From a bacterium (lineage in GTDB: Bacteria > Vulcanimicrobiota > Xenobia > Xenobiales > Xenobiaceae): DNA of 64,000 nucleotides. Below the pieces are notes generated by a model. It searched no databases and was not told the origin of the DNA. It was given only the letters and a program-made list of their open reading frames with translations. Below, in pieces: positions 34,794 through 44,066 of the stretch. The DNA lies in contig JALHDH010000009.1 of assembly GCA_022839105.1 (NCBI GenBank), forward strand, positions 5,499 through 69,498. Reading direction: 5' to 3'. Both the position numbers and the translations under genes were made by a program. The number at the start of each line of letters is the position of its first letter. Position 1 is the stretch's first letter.

Positions 34794-35723
34794 TCAGCCG
34801 CTTCCGAAGCTCTCTCCGAGCTGCACCCGACGCCCCTGGACGAAGGCCCAGCCATCCATCCAGCCCTTCCCGGCGGGCTTGAGCTCCTTGAGGAGGATCG
34901 CTCCCTGGCCGGTGGCGACCACGGGGCCCAAGCCCCTCTCCAGGGCCACCACCGTCCCGGGTTCGGCCTCGGCCCCGGGACAGAGCTCCGCGCGCCCGAG
35001 CTTGACGGGTTCCCCTCGCCAGGAGGTCGAGGCCGCGGGATCGTGGGCCAGGGCGCGCAGGAAGTCCCGGACCCTCGAGGCGGGCAGGGACCAGTCCACG
35101 AGCAGATCCTCCTTGCGCAGGGGCCGGGTATAATCGCCTTCCGGCGGCTGGGGTGTGGCCGACAGGGTCCCGTCATGCAGGCCCCGGACGGTCTGGACCA
35201 GCACCTCTCCCCCCTGCACGGCCAGGCGTTCGGCCAGTTGCTGACCGGTCTCCTCGGGGCCGATCGGGACCCTCACCTGCATCAGGAGGTCTCCCGTATC
35301 GTAGCCCTCGTCCATCAGGAAGGTGGTCAGGCCGGTCTCGGAGTCCCCGTTCATCAGGGCGGCCTGGATGGGAATCGCGCCGCGATAGCGTGGCAGCAGC
35401 GAGGGGTGCAGGTTGATGCAGCCCAGGCGGGGCAATTCCAGGATTGCCGGAGGAATCAACCGCGAGTAGGCGGCCACCAGGATGATGTCCGGCGAGAGCC
35501 GGGTCAATTCCTCGAGAAAGCCGGGGTCCCGAACCCGGGCCGGCTGGAGGACCTTCAAGCCCAGGTCCAGGGCCCGGGCCTTGACCGGGGTCGGCGCCAC
35601 CTTCAGCCCGCGGCCCCGGGGACGATCCGGCTGGCTGACGACGGCCAGCACTTCGAAGTCGGCAGCCAGCGCCTCCAGGGAGGGGACGGCAAACCGGGGA
35701 GTGCCCATGAAAACGACGCGCAT
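34794..35723 (-). CDS. fmt: Methionyl-tRNA formyltransferase
   Basis: Formylates initiator Met-tRNA using 10-formyl-tetrahydrofolate. MRVVFMGTPRFAVPSLEAL opens the Rossmann domain, INLHPSLLPRYRGAIPI is the folate/active-site signature with the catalytic Asn-His, and GYDTGDLL follows. The 309-residue length includes the C-terminal tRNA-binding OB domain. CCGGAGGCTCCG precedes the ATG. It follows def by 80 bases. Confidence 0.97.
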   Translation of the reverse strand: MRVVFMGTPRFAVPSLEALAADFEVLAVVSQPDRPRGRGLKVAPTPVKARALDLGLKVLQPARVRDPGFLEELTRLSPDIILVAAYSRLIPPAILELPRLGCINLHPSLLPRYRGAIPIQAALMNGDSETGLTTFLMDEGYDTGDLLMQVRVPIGPEETGQQLAERLAVQGGEVLVQTVRGLHDGTLSATPQPPEGDYTRPLRKEDLLVDWSLPASRVRDFLRALAHDPAASTSWRGEPVKLGRAELCPGAEAEPGTVVALERGLGPVVATGQGAILLKELKPAGKGWMDGWAFVQGRRVQLGESFGSG

Positions 35724-35803
35724 CGGAGCCTCCGGTGTGGGGATGCCGGCGGCTTCGCGTCCGGGCTCCGAGGCCCTCCCCCCACGAAGCCCTGCAGGGT
35801 CGA

Positions 35804-36319
35804 TCAGACCTGCTGGCCGGGCAGTGGCCCCTCCTCGGAGGCCATCTCGGAATCCTCCTCCGGAGTCACCTGACGCACGTCGCTCGCCTTGTCGGTGAAG
35901 AGCACCCCGTCGAGGTGATCCACCTCGTGCTGGAAGACCCGGGCCAGGAGGCCCTGAGCCTGAAGCTTGAGAGGACGGCCCTGCTCATCCAGGCCCCGGA
36001 CCAGGACCTCGAGGGATCGCCAGACATCCCCCTGGACCCCGGGAATCGAGAGGCAGCCTTCGGTGGCCAGCTCCTCCTCCTCGCCGAGCAGGGTGAGCTT
36101 GGGATTGACCACGCAGATCGGTCCATCCCCGATATCGACCACGATGGCTCTCTGGGAGATTCCCACCTGGGGCGCCGCCAGACCGATCCCCTGGGAGGCG
36201 TACATGGTCTCCACCATGTCTTCGAGCAATCGGCGGATCCGCGCATCGACCTGGGCGACGGGGCGCGCCTTCTGACGCAGGATGGGGGCCGGGACGAGCT
36301 TGAGTTCCAGGGTGGCCAA
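35804..36319 (-). CDS. def: Peptide deformylase
   Basis: Removes the N-formyl group from nascent proteins. All three motifs are present: GIGLAAPQVGI, EGCLSIPGV and QHEVDHLDG, giving the Cys and two His metal ligands and the catalytic Glu. No ATG lies near the expected N-terminus. A TTG at 36319, two bases after the preceding stop and behind GGGGGCGATAG, gives a 171-residue protein of normal length. The last ~25 residues are acidic. Confidence 0.95.
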   Translation of the reverse strand: MATLELKLVPAPILRQKARPVAQVDARIRRLLEDMVETMYASQGIGLAAPQVGISQRAIVVDIGDGPICVVNPKLTLLGEEEELATEGCLSIPGVQGDVWRSLEVLVRGLDEQGRPLKLQAQGLLARVFQHEVDHLDGVLFTDKASDVRQVTPEEDSEMASEEGPLPGQQV

Positions 36320-36321
36320 GA

Positions 36322-37221
36322 CTATCGCCCCCCGCCGTCCTGCCCCTCGGGAGGGGCTTCCTTCTCGGGTTCCGACTGGAGTTGATGCTCGACGATCACC
36401 TTGGGGGTGACCTGGATCCGGTTGTAGTTGTACCAGACGGGAGGCTCGGGCGTGAAGTCCACCTGCGCGCCGGGACGCATCAGGCCGATCGGGTGGGTCC
36501 ATTCGTGGACGACTTCGTTGGCCAGGTTCATCAGGCGCAGATGCAGGGTGACCTTCTCCAAGGGCTTGTCCGAACCGTTCCGGATGCTGGTCGAGGTCCG
36601 GACCTCACCCACGAAGCTGGTCCCGGGGGTGGTGCTGTCCGAAAAGTCGGTCTTGAGGATCTGGATCGGCGAGAGGCGGTTCGTCCCGTCGGTCTCGACC
36701 ATCCCGGGGGCCTTCGAGCCGTCCGAGGCGGGCTTGCCCGGCTCGGAGGCGGCGCTCCCGCCAGGGGAGGCCGGGGCGTCCGAGGCGGCAGGCGTCTGGC
36801 TGACCTGGATCCGGGATACCGGAACATTGAGGTCCGCCATTCCCAGGGCCGGCATCGGACGATAGGACAGGCCCATCACCCGGGCCAGATCGACCAGGGA
36901 GACGAAGCCACGGCCCTGGACTTCGACCAGGGAGAGGGCCAGGGGCTTCCCGTCCAGGCTCAACTGCAGATCGGAGCCGACCAGGGCCGGGCCTCCGCCG
37001 GAACGGCGGGAGATATCGACCCGGGTGCCGTCCAATGTCCAGGAATACCCGATGGCCTGGAGGAGGGTTCCCAGTTCCGCGTGCAACTGCCCGCCCCGGG
37101 TCACGGTCGCCCCCTGGAAGGGGCGATTCTTCACATACAGCTCCAGGTCGGCTGCCTGGACCGCCGTCCCGAAGACGAGGAGCGCCAGGGCCAGGACCAG
37201 GGCTCGAAGTTTCCAGTTCAT
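36322..37221 (-). CDS. Exported stalk-domain (copper amine oxidase N-like) protein
   Basis: A signal peptide (LRALVLALALLVFGTAVQA) is followed by a ~100-residue domain with LYVKNRPFQGATVTRGGQL, LLQAIGYSWTLDGTRVDI and GFVSLVDLARVMGLSY. This is the pattern of the non-catalytic stalk domain first seen in copper amine oxidase and common in envelope proteins. A Ser/Pro/Gly-rich linker leads to a beta-rich C-terminal domain (~190-280). GAGGAGGGATTCT precedes the ATG at 37221. It sits between priA and def, and its stop is three bases from the def start. Confidence 0.75.
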   Translation of the reverse strand: MNWKLRALVLALALLVFGTAVQAADLELYVKNRPFQGATVTRGGQLHAELGTLLQAIGYSWTLDGTRVDISRRSGGGPALVGSDLQLSLDGKPLALSLVEVQGRGFVSLVDLARVMGLSYRPMPALGMADLNVPVSRIQVSQTPAASDAPASPGGSAASEPGKPASDGSKAPGMVETDGTNRLSPIQILKTDFSDSTTPGTSFVGEVRTSTSIRNGSDKPLEKVTLHLRLMNLANEVVHEWTHPIGLMRPGAQVDFTPEPPVWYNYNRIQVTPKVIVEHQLQSEPEKEAPPEGQDGGGR

Positions 37222-37299
37222 AGAATCCCTCCTCATACTTCCCCTTGCGGTGAGAGGCCTCGGGGAGGGAGGAAGTTTCCCTCCTGGGGCAAGACCCGG

Positions 37300-39297
37300 C
37301 TACATCAGGCTCTGGGGGTCCGGATCCGCAAAGACGTGGAAATCGGGGCCCTCCGGAGGCCGCAGATAGTTCCGCACGCCATCCATCAGTTCCTGCACTT
37401 TCGGCCCCTTCAACAGCAGGTGCCAGCGATGACGGCCCCGCAGACGCTCGACCGGACAGGGGGCCGGACCGACGACCCTGGCCTGGCGCAGATGAGCTGA
37501 GAGGCTCCTGCCGATCCGGATGGCCTCCGCCTCGGCGCGGTCCGGATCGGGATGCGTGAGCAGCACCCGGACCAGTCGGCAGAAGGGGGGATAGAGAGCC
37601 TCCTTCCGGATGGCCATCTCGCTGTGGAACATCGCCTTGTAGTCGTGGGTCGCAGCGGCCAGCAGACAGGGATGCTCGGGGTCCATGGCCTGGAGGAGGA
37701 CCTCGCCGGGGCGCTCTCCCCGGCCCGCGCGCCCCGCAACCTGGGCCAGCAACTGGAAGGTCCGCTCGGCAGCCCGGAAATCCGGCATGTGCAGCTCGGC
37801 ATCAGCCCGGACGACGCCCACCAGGGTGACCGAGGGGAAGTCCAGTCCCTTGGCGATCATGCGGGTGCCCACCAGGACCCGGGCCTGACCGCTGCCAAAG
37901 CGCTCGAGAAGCCTGCGGTGGGCCCCGGCCCCCGAGGTGGTGTCGCTGTCCATCCGGACCACCGGGACTCCCGGCACGAGTTCCTGGACCTCCGCCTCCA
38001 GGCGCTCGGTTCCGGCGCCACCGGTCCGGAAGCGGCTTCCCTGGCAGCCCGGACACACTTCGGGGGGAGGCTCCTGGTGCAGGCAATAGTGGCATCGCAC
38101 CAGGCCCCGAGCCCGATGCCAGGTCAAGGAGATGCTGCACTCCGGGCAGGTGGGCACGAAGCCGCACTCCTGGCACTGGAGGAAGCTGGCGAATCCCCGA
38201 CGATTCAGGAGCAGGACCACCTGCTCGTCCTGGGCGATCCGATCCCGAAGGGCCTCCCCGAGATCCGGCGAGAGAAGGCGTCCCCTTCTCAGATGGGCTC
38301 GCATGTCGACGATCCGGACCGAGGGCAACGGCCTGCCACCGGGCCGGCCGGGCAACTCGATCAGACGGAACCTCCCCTGCCGGGCCAGGTGATAGGATTC
38401 CAGCGAGGGCGTGGCGCTGCCGAGCACGACGCCGGCCCCCACCTGGGCTGCCCTCTGGAAGGCCACCTGCCGGGCATGATAGCGGGGAGCCCCTTCCTGC
38501 TTGTAGGAGGTTTCGTGCTCTTCATCGACCACGAAGAGGCCGGGCCGCTCCAGAGGCGCGAAGACCGCCGAACGGGTCCCCAGGGCCACGTTGAGGTCCC
38601 CCCGCCGCAGGCTCCACCACTGCTCGCGTCGCTCGAGATCGGGAAGGCCGGAATGCAGGACTCCGACCGTGCCCCCCAGCCTCCCCCGATAACGCTCGAC
38701 CGCCTGTGGGGTCAAGGCCAGCTCCGGAACCAGCACCACGGCCTGGCGGCCCTCTTCGAGCACCTCCTGGACGGCGCGCAGGTACACCTCGGTCTTGCCG
38801 CTCCCGGTCACCCCGTGCAGCAGGACCGTCCCCCCGACGGCGCGAGCTTCCCGAATCGCCTCCAGGGCCAGTTCCTGGGCCCGGTTCGGGGCGATCTCGG
38901 GGTAGGCCGCAACCGGTTCGGCGGGCGGAAGGGAACGTGTCCGGGAACGGCGGGTCGCGGCCCGGGCCGCGCGCGCCCGCCGGAGCACGGGGCCGGGAAC
39001 GGCCGACTGAAGGGATTCGAGCCAGGTGCAACCGTAGAATCGACGCATCCAATCGGCCAGACCCAGGAGATCCTGACCCCAGAAGGGCGTGGGGTCCAGG
39101 ACCCTCAGGAGCGGCCGGAGATGATGCGAGAGGGCCTCGGCCCCCGGGTCATGGAGGATCTCCAGCACGAAGCCGACCAGGCGGCGGGGTCCGAAGGGGA
39201 CCTCGACGGTGCTTCCGACCTGGACCCCTCCCTGAAGCTCCGGGGGGATTCCATAGGTGAAGGGGCGATTCAGGGCCCGTGCGGTGACCTCCACCAC
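37300..39297 (-). CDS. priA: Primosomal protein N' (replication restart helicase PriA)
   Basis: 3'-5' DNA helicase that reloads the replisome at stalled forks. Motifs: Walker A GVTGSGKTEVYLRA, DEEH in VVDEEHETSYKQEG, and the zinc-binding cysteines CQECG/CPEC/CHYC/CPGC. 665 residues. The start is uncertain: the only standard candidate is the GTG at 39297, which trims a few residues from the usual N-terminal strand. Upstream in-frame sequence (SLYARVVVEV) looks homologous but offers only CTG. The frame nearly abuts the SPOR gene stop at 39341. Confidence 0.95.
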   Translation of the reverse strand: MVEVTARALNRPFTYGIPPELQGGVQVGSTVEVPFGPRRLVGFVLEILHDPGAEALSHHLRPLLRVLDPTPFWGQDLLGLADWMRRFYGCTWLESLQSAVPGPVLRRARAARAATRRSRTRSLPPAEPVAAYPEIAPNRAQELALEAIREARAVGGTVLLHGVTGSGKTEVYLRAVQEVLEEGRQAVVLVPELALTPQAVERYRGRLGGTVGVLHSGLPDLERREQWWSLRRGDLNVALGTRSAVFAPLERPGLFVVDEEHETSYKQEGAPRYHARQVAFQRAAQVGAGVVLGSATPSLESYHLARQGRFRLIELPGRPGGRPLPSVRIVDMRAHLRRGRLLSPDLGEALRDRIAQDEQVVLLLNRRGFASFLQCQECGFVPTCPECSISLTWHRARGLVRCHYCLHQEPPPEVCPGCQGSRFRTGGAGTERLEAEVQELVPGVPVVRMDSDTTSGAGAHRRLLERFGSGQARVLVGTRMIAKGLDFPSVTLVGVVRADAELHMPDFRAAERTFQLLAQVAGRAGRGERPGEVLLQAMDPEHPCLLAAATHDYKAMFHSEMAIRKEALYPPFCRLVRVLLTHPDPDRAEAEAIRIGRSLSAHLRQARVVGPAPCPVERLRGRHRWHLLLKGPKVQELMDGVRNYLRPPEGPDFHVFADPDPQSLM

Positions 39298-39340
39298 GAC
39301 CCGTGCATACAGACTGTAGGAGGCAGGCTCGTCCGCGACC

Positions 39341-40264
39341 TCAACCCTCCTCGGGGGCCACCAGGAAAGCCTGGTTGAAGCCGTCCTTCTTCAGGGCCTC
39401 CAGGGCGGCCTGGGCACCCGGACGATCCGGGTAGGAGCCCACGTAGACCCGGAAGAGGTTGACTCCGTTGCGCGTGGAGTGCTCGATCCGGGAATCATGC
39501 CCCTTGGTCTTGAGCTGGCTGACCTGCTCCTGGGCGTTGGCCAGTTCGGCAAAGGAGCCGACCTGGACCCGCCAGGTGGTGACCCGCGGTGCCGAGGAGG
39601 GCGTGCGGGCCGGCGCCGGAGTGGAGGCGGCTCCGGAGGGGGCCCCGGCCGCCGGTGTGCGGATCGCGGCCGGACGGATCGGCTGCCCGGAGCCGGTGGA
39701 CGGCGACGGCGAGGCCGCAGGCGAAGTCGAGGGGGACGGTGAGGGCGAAGGCGACGAGGCCGGTTCGGGCTCCGGTTCCGACCCGGCCGGGCGCGACGGG
39801 GCCTCGGGAGCCAGCATCTCCTCGGCCCGGGAAAGGACGTCCTCCGCCGAACGTCGGGCGCGGACGATCCGGTCCAGGCGATAGACCACCTTGCGGGGGA
39901 GCCGGTCCTCGAGCTCGACGATCCCCACGAAGAGGAGATCCTCTGCCAGGATGTTCAGCCTCTTCTCGCAGTACTGCCTCTCGCGCGGCTGATTGAAGTG
40001 GTAGGAATAGACCTGCAGGGTGCGGGCATGGGGGAAGCGATCCTTGCCCGCCTCCCCCTCGGTCTTCGCGGTCAGCAGACGGGTCATCTCGGCGATCAGG
40101 GCCTTCTCCTCGCGAAGCATGGCGGCATTGGCCTCGTCGCCGACGATCAGGATCGCCAGGCTGGGGGTCGTCTCCCGGGACTTCTCCTCGGCCCGGAGTC
40201 CGACGGCCGACGCCAGCAAGACCACGCCCAGGCCAAGCACCAGGGCCAGAACCCGATACCCCAT
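39341..40264 (-). CDS. Exported SPOR-domain protein with low-complexity linker
   Basis: An N-terminal hydrophobic helix (VLALVLGLGVVLLASAVG) acts as signal or anchor. Residues ~25-150 form an unrecognised mixed domain. A long Ser/Pro/Ala linker contains SPSPSPSPSTSPAASPSPST-like runs. The C-terminal ~75 residues are a SPOR domain (WRVQVGSFAELANAQEQVSQ, then LFRVYVGSYPDRPGAQAALE), which binds peptidoglycan stripped of stem peptides. A cell-wall or division role is implied. The SD before the ATG is weak. Confidence 0.85.
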   Translation of the reverse strand: MGYRVLALVLGLGVVLLASAVGLRAEEKSRETTPSLAILIVGDEANAAMLREEKALIAEMTRLLTAKTEGEAGKDRFPHARTLQVYSYHFNQPRERQYCEKRLNILAEDLLFVGIVELEDRLPRKVVYRLDRIVRARRSAEDVLSRAEEMLAPEAPSRPAGSEPEPEPASSPSPSPSPSTSPAASPSPSTGSGQPIRPAAIRTPAAGAPSGAASTPAPARTPSSAPRVTTWRVQVGSFAELANAQEQVSQLKTKGHDSRIEHSTRNGVNLFRVYVGSYPDRPGAQAALEALKKDGFNQAFLVAPEEG

Positions 40265-40418
40265 CCGCAAAGAACCATACCTCCCGCCTGATCGGACGGT
40301 TCTGGACCGTCCTGCTGCCTCCCCGACCGACCCGGAATGCCCCCGGGCCACCGGTGGGAAGGCGCAAATTTCCTGGCCACGGCCCCGAGTCCTGCCTGGA
40401 CCGCCGGCACGGGCGAGC

Positions 40419-43400
40419 CTACTCGTGAAGCACCGACAGGCGTCCGGCCATCTTGCGCAGGCGCGGGACCTCTTCCTCCGGGGCCAGCTCCATGGCCTTC
40501 TGGAAGGCCCTGGCGGCTTCATCCATCTGCGCCAGGCTGGCGCAGGCCTTGCCGAGATCCGCGTGGATCCGCCAGTCGTGGTGCATGGTCTCGAGCGCCT
40601 TGCGATAGGACCAGGCCGCCTCGCCGAAGAGATCCTGGCGGAACTGGACGCGTCCGGTCAACCAGAGGAAGTAGCCTTCCTGATCGGGGAAGATCTGGGC
40701 CGCGCGGCGGAAGACGTCGACGGCATCCTGGAATCGTCCGGCCTTGCGCAGCACCCGACCCATCTCTTCGTGGAGTTCGGGCCGACGCGGGTCGTCCTGA
40801 AGGGCCTCCTGCATCAGGGTCACGGCGTTTCCCCAGTGCCCCTGCAGCCCCTGAATCCGGGCCTGGGTGATCCTCAGCTCGCTGCTGCGGGGTTCGGCCT
40901 CCAAGGCCCGATCCAGCCAGCGCTGGGCCCTGGCATAATCCTTGCGGGCGACGGCCACCTGGGCCAGACCGTGAAGCGCCCGGGCGTCCTGGGGATTGCG
41001 CTGCAGGGCGGCCTGGAAGACCTCCGCGGCCCGAGCCGGATTGTTGTTGGCCAGGTACGAGCGCCCCATGTCCACATAGGCCTCGCCCAGCATCCGCGTC
41101 TTCTCCTGGTTGCCCACCCGGGCCAGGAACTTGCGGAAGGACTCGACGGCCCGTTCATGTCGGCCGGCCTGGGCATAGGCCCGGGCCATCGAGAGATGCA
41201 GCAGGTACAGGTCCGGATCCAGGTCCAGGGCGCGCTCGTACTCGGCGATGGCCAGGTTGGTCAGGCCCTGCCGGGCCAGGGCCTGACCCAGCATGCCGTG
41301 GGCCTGGGCATCCGCCGGAGCCAGTTCCAGGCTGCGCTTGAGATCCCGGACGGCCTCCTCGTAGTCTCCCTGCTCGACGTGGAGCATTCCCAGGGCCTTG
41401 GGATAGCTGGCATTGGTGTAGTCGAGTCGGGACGCCTTGGAGAGTTCGTGGATCGCCGAAGGAAGCTGACCCGAGCAGTAGTAGGCCATGGCCAGATCCT
41501 CGCGGAACTCGGGATTCACCGGATGCAGCTCGACGGCCTTGCGATAGGCCTGGACCGACTGTTCGTCATAGCGCTTCTTGAGGTAGATCCGACCGAGCCG
41601 ATGATGCAGCTCGGCACTGGCGGGATCCAGCTTGACGACCTCTTCGAAATGGCGCAGGGCGTCGTCGAGCCGACCCGAGCGCATGTGCAGTTCCCCCAAC
41701 TGCCGGTGGATCTGCAGATCCCGAGGGTGGAACTCCAGGGCCTTGTCCAGGCGACGGACCGCCTCGGAGGTGCTTCCGTGGCGTTCCAGGAGTTGGGCCA
41801 GGCGCAGCGAGGCGTCCCGGTTGCCTCGATCCAGTTCCAGGGCCTCCTGGAGCTCCTGCGCTGCCAGGTGATCCTGGTTCTGGGCCTGGTAGATGGCCGC
41901 CAGCTCGGCCCGCAACGAGGCATCCCTCGTGTCGAGCTGGATGGCCATCCGCAGGGCCTGCTGGGCGTGGGAGTAGCGCCTCCGACGCGCGTAGAGCCGG
42001 GCCAGCAGGCTGTGGGCATGGGGATCCCGGGGGTCCAGCAGACAGGCCTGTTCCAGGAAGGGGATCGCCTCATCCAGGCGATCCGAGGCCGCCAGGATCA
42101 GCCCCAACTGGCGATTGGCCTCGAGATGCTCGGGTTGATGGGCGATCGCCTGGTGATACTGGTCGATCGCCGCGTCGATCCGGCCATGCTCGTGATACAG
42201 GAAGGCCAGACGGCAGCGGGTGTTGGAGTCGGCAGGATCCCGATCCAGGGCCGCGTGCAGGGTGGAGAGGACCTGATCGGGCTGCTCGGTCCTCTGGAAG
42301 AAATCGGCCAGACCCAGGTAGGGGTCGGCGCTGTCCTCCATGAGCTCCACGGCCCGTTCCAGGCTCTCGCGGGCCCGACCGAACTCCTCGGTCTCCAGGT
42401 AGGCCCGCCCCAGGTACAGGTGGGCCTCGCCCAGCTCCTCGTCCCTGGAGAGGGCCTGCAGGAACTCGAAGATGGCCTCCTTGTAGCGCCCGTTGCGGTA
42501 CAGGCCGAGCCCGGACTCCATGTGGGTCCGGGCTTCCCGGTCCACCACGAAGTGCGAGGGGGACAAGACCTCCCCGCACTCGACGCAGAGCTTGCGTTCG
42601 GAGGGGTTCTCGGCTCCGCAGCGGGCGCAGACGGTCCGGTTGACCTCGGGGCGCTCGGCCAGAAGGCGGCTCTGCTGGGCCTCGTCATCGCGCAGCCGAT
42701 CCATCAACTGGTCGATCCGCCCGGTGACCTGCTCCTGGCGGACGTTGGCCATCCAGGAGCTGCTGGCGATCCCACCGGTGGGGCCCTGGATGAAGGGATG
42801 GTAGGTCGAACTGGTCTGGGGCGCCGAGGGCGCGGCAGTTGGAGCCGGCGGGGCCTCCGACGCGGTGGCTCCAGCCACCGGGTAGCCCAGGGCCTCCGAG
42901 ACGGGGTCCCGTTCGGCCGGGCGCGGCGGAGGAGGCGGGGAAGCCTCGATCGGCGCCCTGGGCAAGGCGATCGCCAGCGGAGGCGCCGCCGGCGAGAAGG
43001 CCCGGGGAGGTGGCTTGGGGGGCTCGACGGGAGCCTCGGCCCGGGTCGCCTCCAGCGGAGCCCTCAAGGCCGGACCGGGGGCGGGGAAGACCGGGGTCGG
43101 AGGAGGTGGAGGGATCGAAGTCGGGGCCTTCCAGGAGGCAGGCTCCAGGGTGACCGGAGGAGAGGAAGGGGCCTCGAAGGCGGGCGGGCCGGAGCCGGGC
43201 AACTCGACGTGCAGGCTGGAGCGCTTCAGGAAGTGCTCGAAGTCGGCGATGAACTCACCCAGGCCCTGATAGCGATCCTCGGGATCCTTGCGCAAGGAGC
43301 GCAGGATGATCATCTCCAGGGAGAGAGGGACCGAAGAGTTGAAGTCGCGCGGCGAAGGGGGTGGGGCCTCGGCCACCTTGCGGAACATCTCCAGAGGGTT

Positions 43401-44039
43401 GGAGGCGCTGAAGGGCCAGCGGCCGGTCACCATCTCGAAGAGGATCACGCCCAGGGAGTAGACGTCGGTGCGCGGGTCGGTCAATCGGCCCAGGGCCTGC
43501 TCGGGAGAGACGTAGGCGGCCGTGCCCATCACCTGGCCGACCTCGGTCAGGGAGTGGCTTCCCTCGAAGAAGGCCAGCCCGAAGTCCATGACCTTCACCT
43601 GGCCTGCCGAGGTGACCATGATGTTGTCGGGCTTGAGATCCCGGTGGATGACCCCGTTTTCGTGGGCGTAGCGGACGGCCTGCAGGACCTGCCAGAAGAT
43701 CCGGAGCCTTTCCTCGAGGGCCTTTGAACCGGGCGCCTCCTCCTTGGAGAGGATCTCTCCCAGGGTCTGTCCCTCGACGAACTCCATGACGATGAAGTGG
43801 ATTTCGTCCACCTCCCCGATATCGTGGATCTTCACGATATAGGGGCTGTCCAGCCGGGCCGCGGTCTTGGCCTCCCGCAGGAAACGGTCGACCGCCTTCT
43901 GGGTCAGCTTCTTGGGAGGCAGGATCTTGATGGCCACCTGACGCTCGAGGACGGGGTCCTCTCCGCGATAGACCACGCCCATGCCCCCGCGGCCCAGTTC
44001 CTCGATGATCCTGTAACGACCGATATGGACGGGAGCCAT
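40419..44039 (-). CDS. Ser/Thr protein kinase with zinc ribbon and long TPR array
   Basis: 1206 residues. Kinase domain 1-270: Gly loop ELGRGGMGVVY, Lys38 in VAIKIL, catalytic Asp134 in HRDLKPDN, and DFG at 152-154, all intact. A Pro/Ala-rich linker (~285-440) follows. Next is a zinc ribbon with CARCG and CVECG (~470-490), then some 18 TPR units from ~500 to 1190 (motifs such as AHLYLGRAYLETEEFGRARES). There are no transmembrane helix or PASTA domains, so it is probably cytosolic and docks partners through the TPRs. It shares a transcription direction with the FHA gene, a likely phospho-reader. Confidence 0.95.
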   Translation of the reverse strand: MAPVHIGRYRIIEELGRGGMGVVYRGEDPVLERQVAIKILPPKKLTQKAVDRFLREAKTAARLDSPYIVKIHDIGEVDEIHFIVMEFVEGQTLGEILSKEEAPGSKALEERLRIFWQVLQAVRYAHENGVIHRDLKPDNIMVTSAGQVKVMDFGLAFFEGSHSLTEVGQVMGTAAYVSPEQALGRLTDPRTDVYSLGVILFEMVTGRWPFSASNPLEMFRKVAEAPPPSPRDFNSSVPLSLEMIILRSLRKDPEDRYQGLGEFIADFEHFLKRSSLHVELPGSGPPAFEAPSSPPVTLEPASWKAPTSIPPPPPTPVFPAPGPALRAPLEATRAEAPVEPPKPPPRAFSPAAPPLAIALPRAPIEASPPPPPRPAERDPVSEALGYPVAGATASEAPPAPTAAPSAPQTSSTYHPFIQGPTGGIASSSWMANVRQEQVTGRIDQLMDRLRDDEAQQSRLLAERPEVNRTVCARCGAENPSERKLCVECGEVLSPSHFVVDREARTHMESGLGLYRNGRYKEAIFEFLQALSRDEELGEAHLYLGRAYLETEEFGRARESLERAVELMEDSADPYLGLADFFQRTEQPDQVLSTLHAALDRDPADSNTRCRLAFLYHEHGRIDAAIDQYHQAIAHQPEHLEANRQLGLILAASDRLDEAIPFLEQACLLDPRDPHAHSLLARLYARRRRYSHAQQALRMAIQLDTRDASLRAELAAIYQAQNQDHLAAQELQEALELDRGNRDASLRLAQLLERHGSTSEAVRRLDKALEFHPRDLQIHRQLGELHMRSGRLDDALRHFEEVVKLDPASAELHHRLGRIYLKKRYDEQSVQAYRKAVELHPVNPEFREDLAMAYYCSGQLPSAIHELSKASRLDYTNASYPKALGMLHVEQGDYEEAVRDLKRSLELAPADAQAHGMLGQALARQGLTNLAIAEYERALDLDPDLYLLHLSMARAYAQAGRHERAVESFRKFLARVGNQEKTRMLGEAYVDMGRSYLANNNPARAAEVFQAALQRNPQDARALHGLAQVAVARKDYARAQRWLDRALEAEPRSSELRITQARIQGLQGHWGNAVTLMQEALQDDPRRPELHEEMGRVLRKAGRFQDAVDVFRRAAQIFPDQEGYFLWLTGRVQFRQDLFGEAAWSYRKALETMHHDWRIHADLGKACASLAQMDEAARAFQKAMELAPEEEVPRLRKMAGRLSVLHE

Positions 44040-44066
44040 CCTGCCTCCACCAGAATCTGGACCGGT

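Noticed and set aside
40020..43727. A 1235-codon plus-strand frame opposite the kinase
   Set aside because: The minus strand encodes clear kinase and TPR motifs; the plus frame is a composition artefact.
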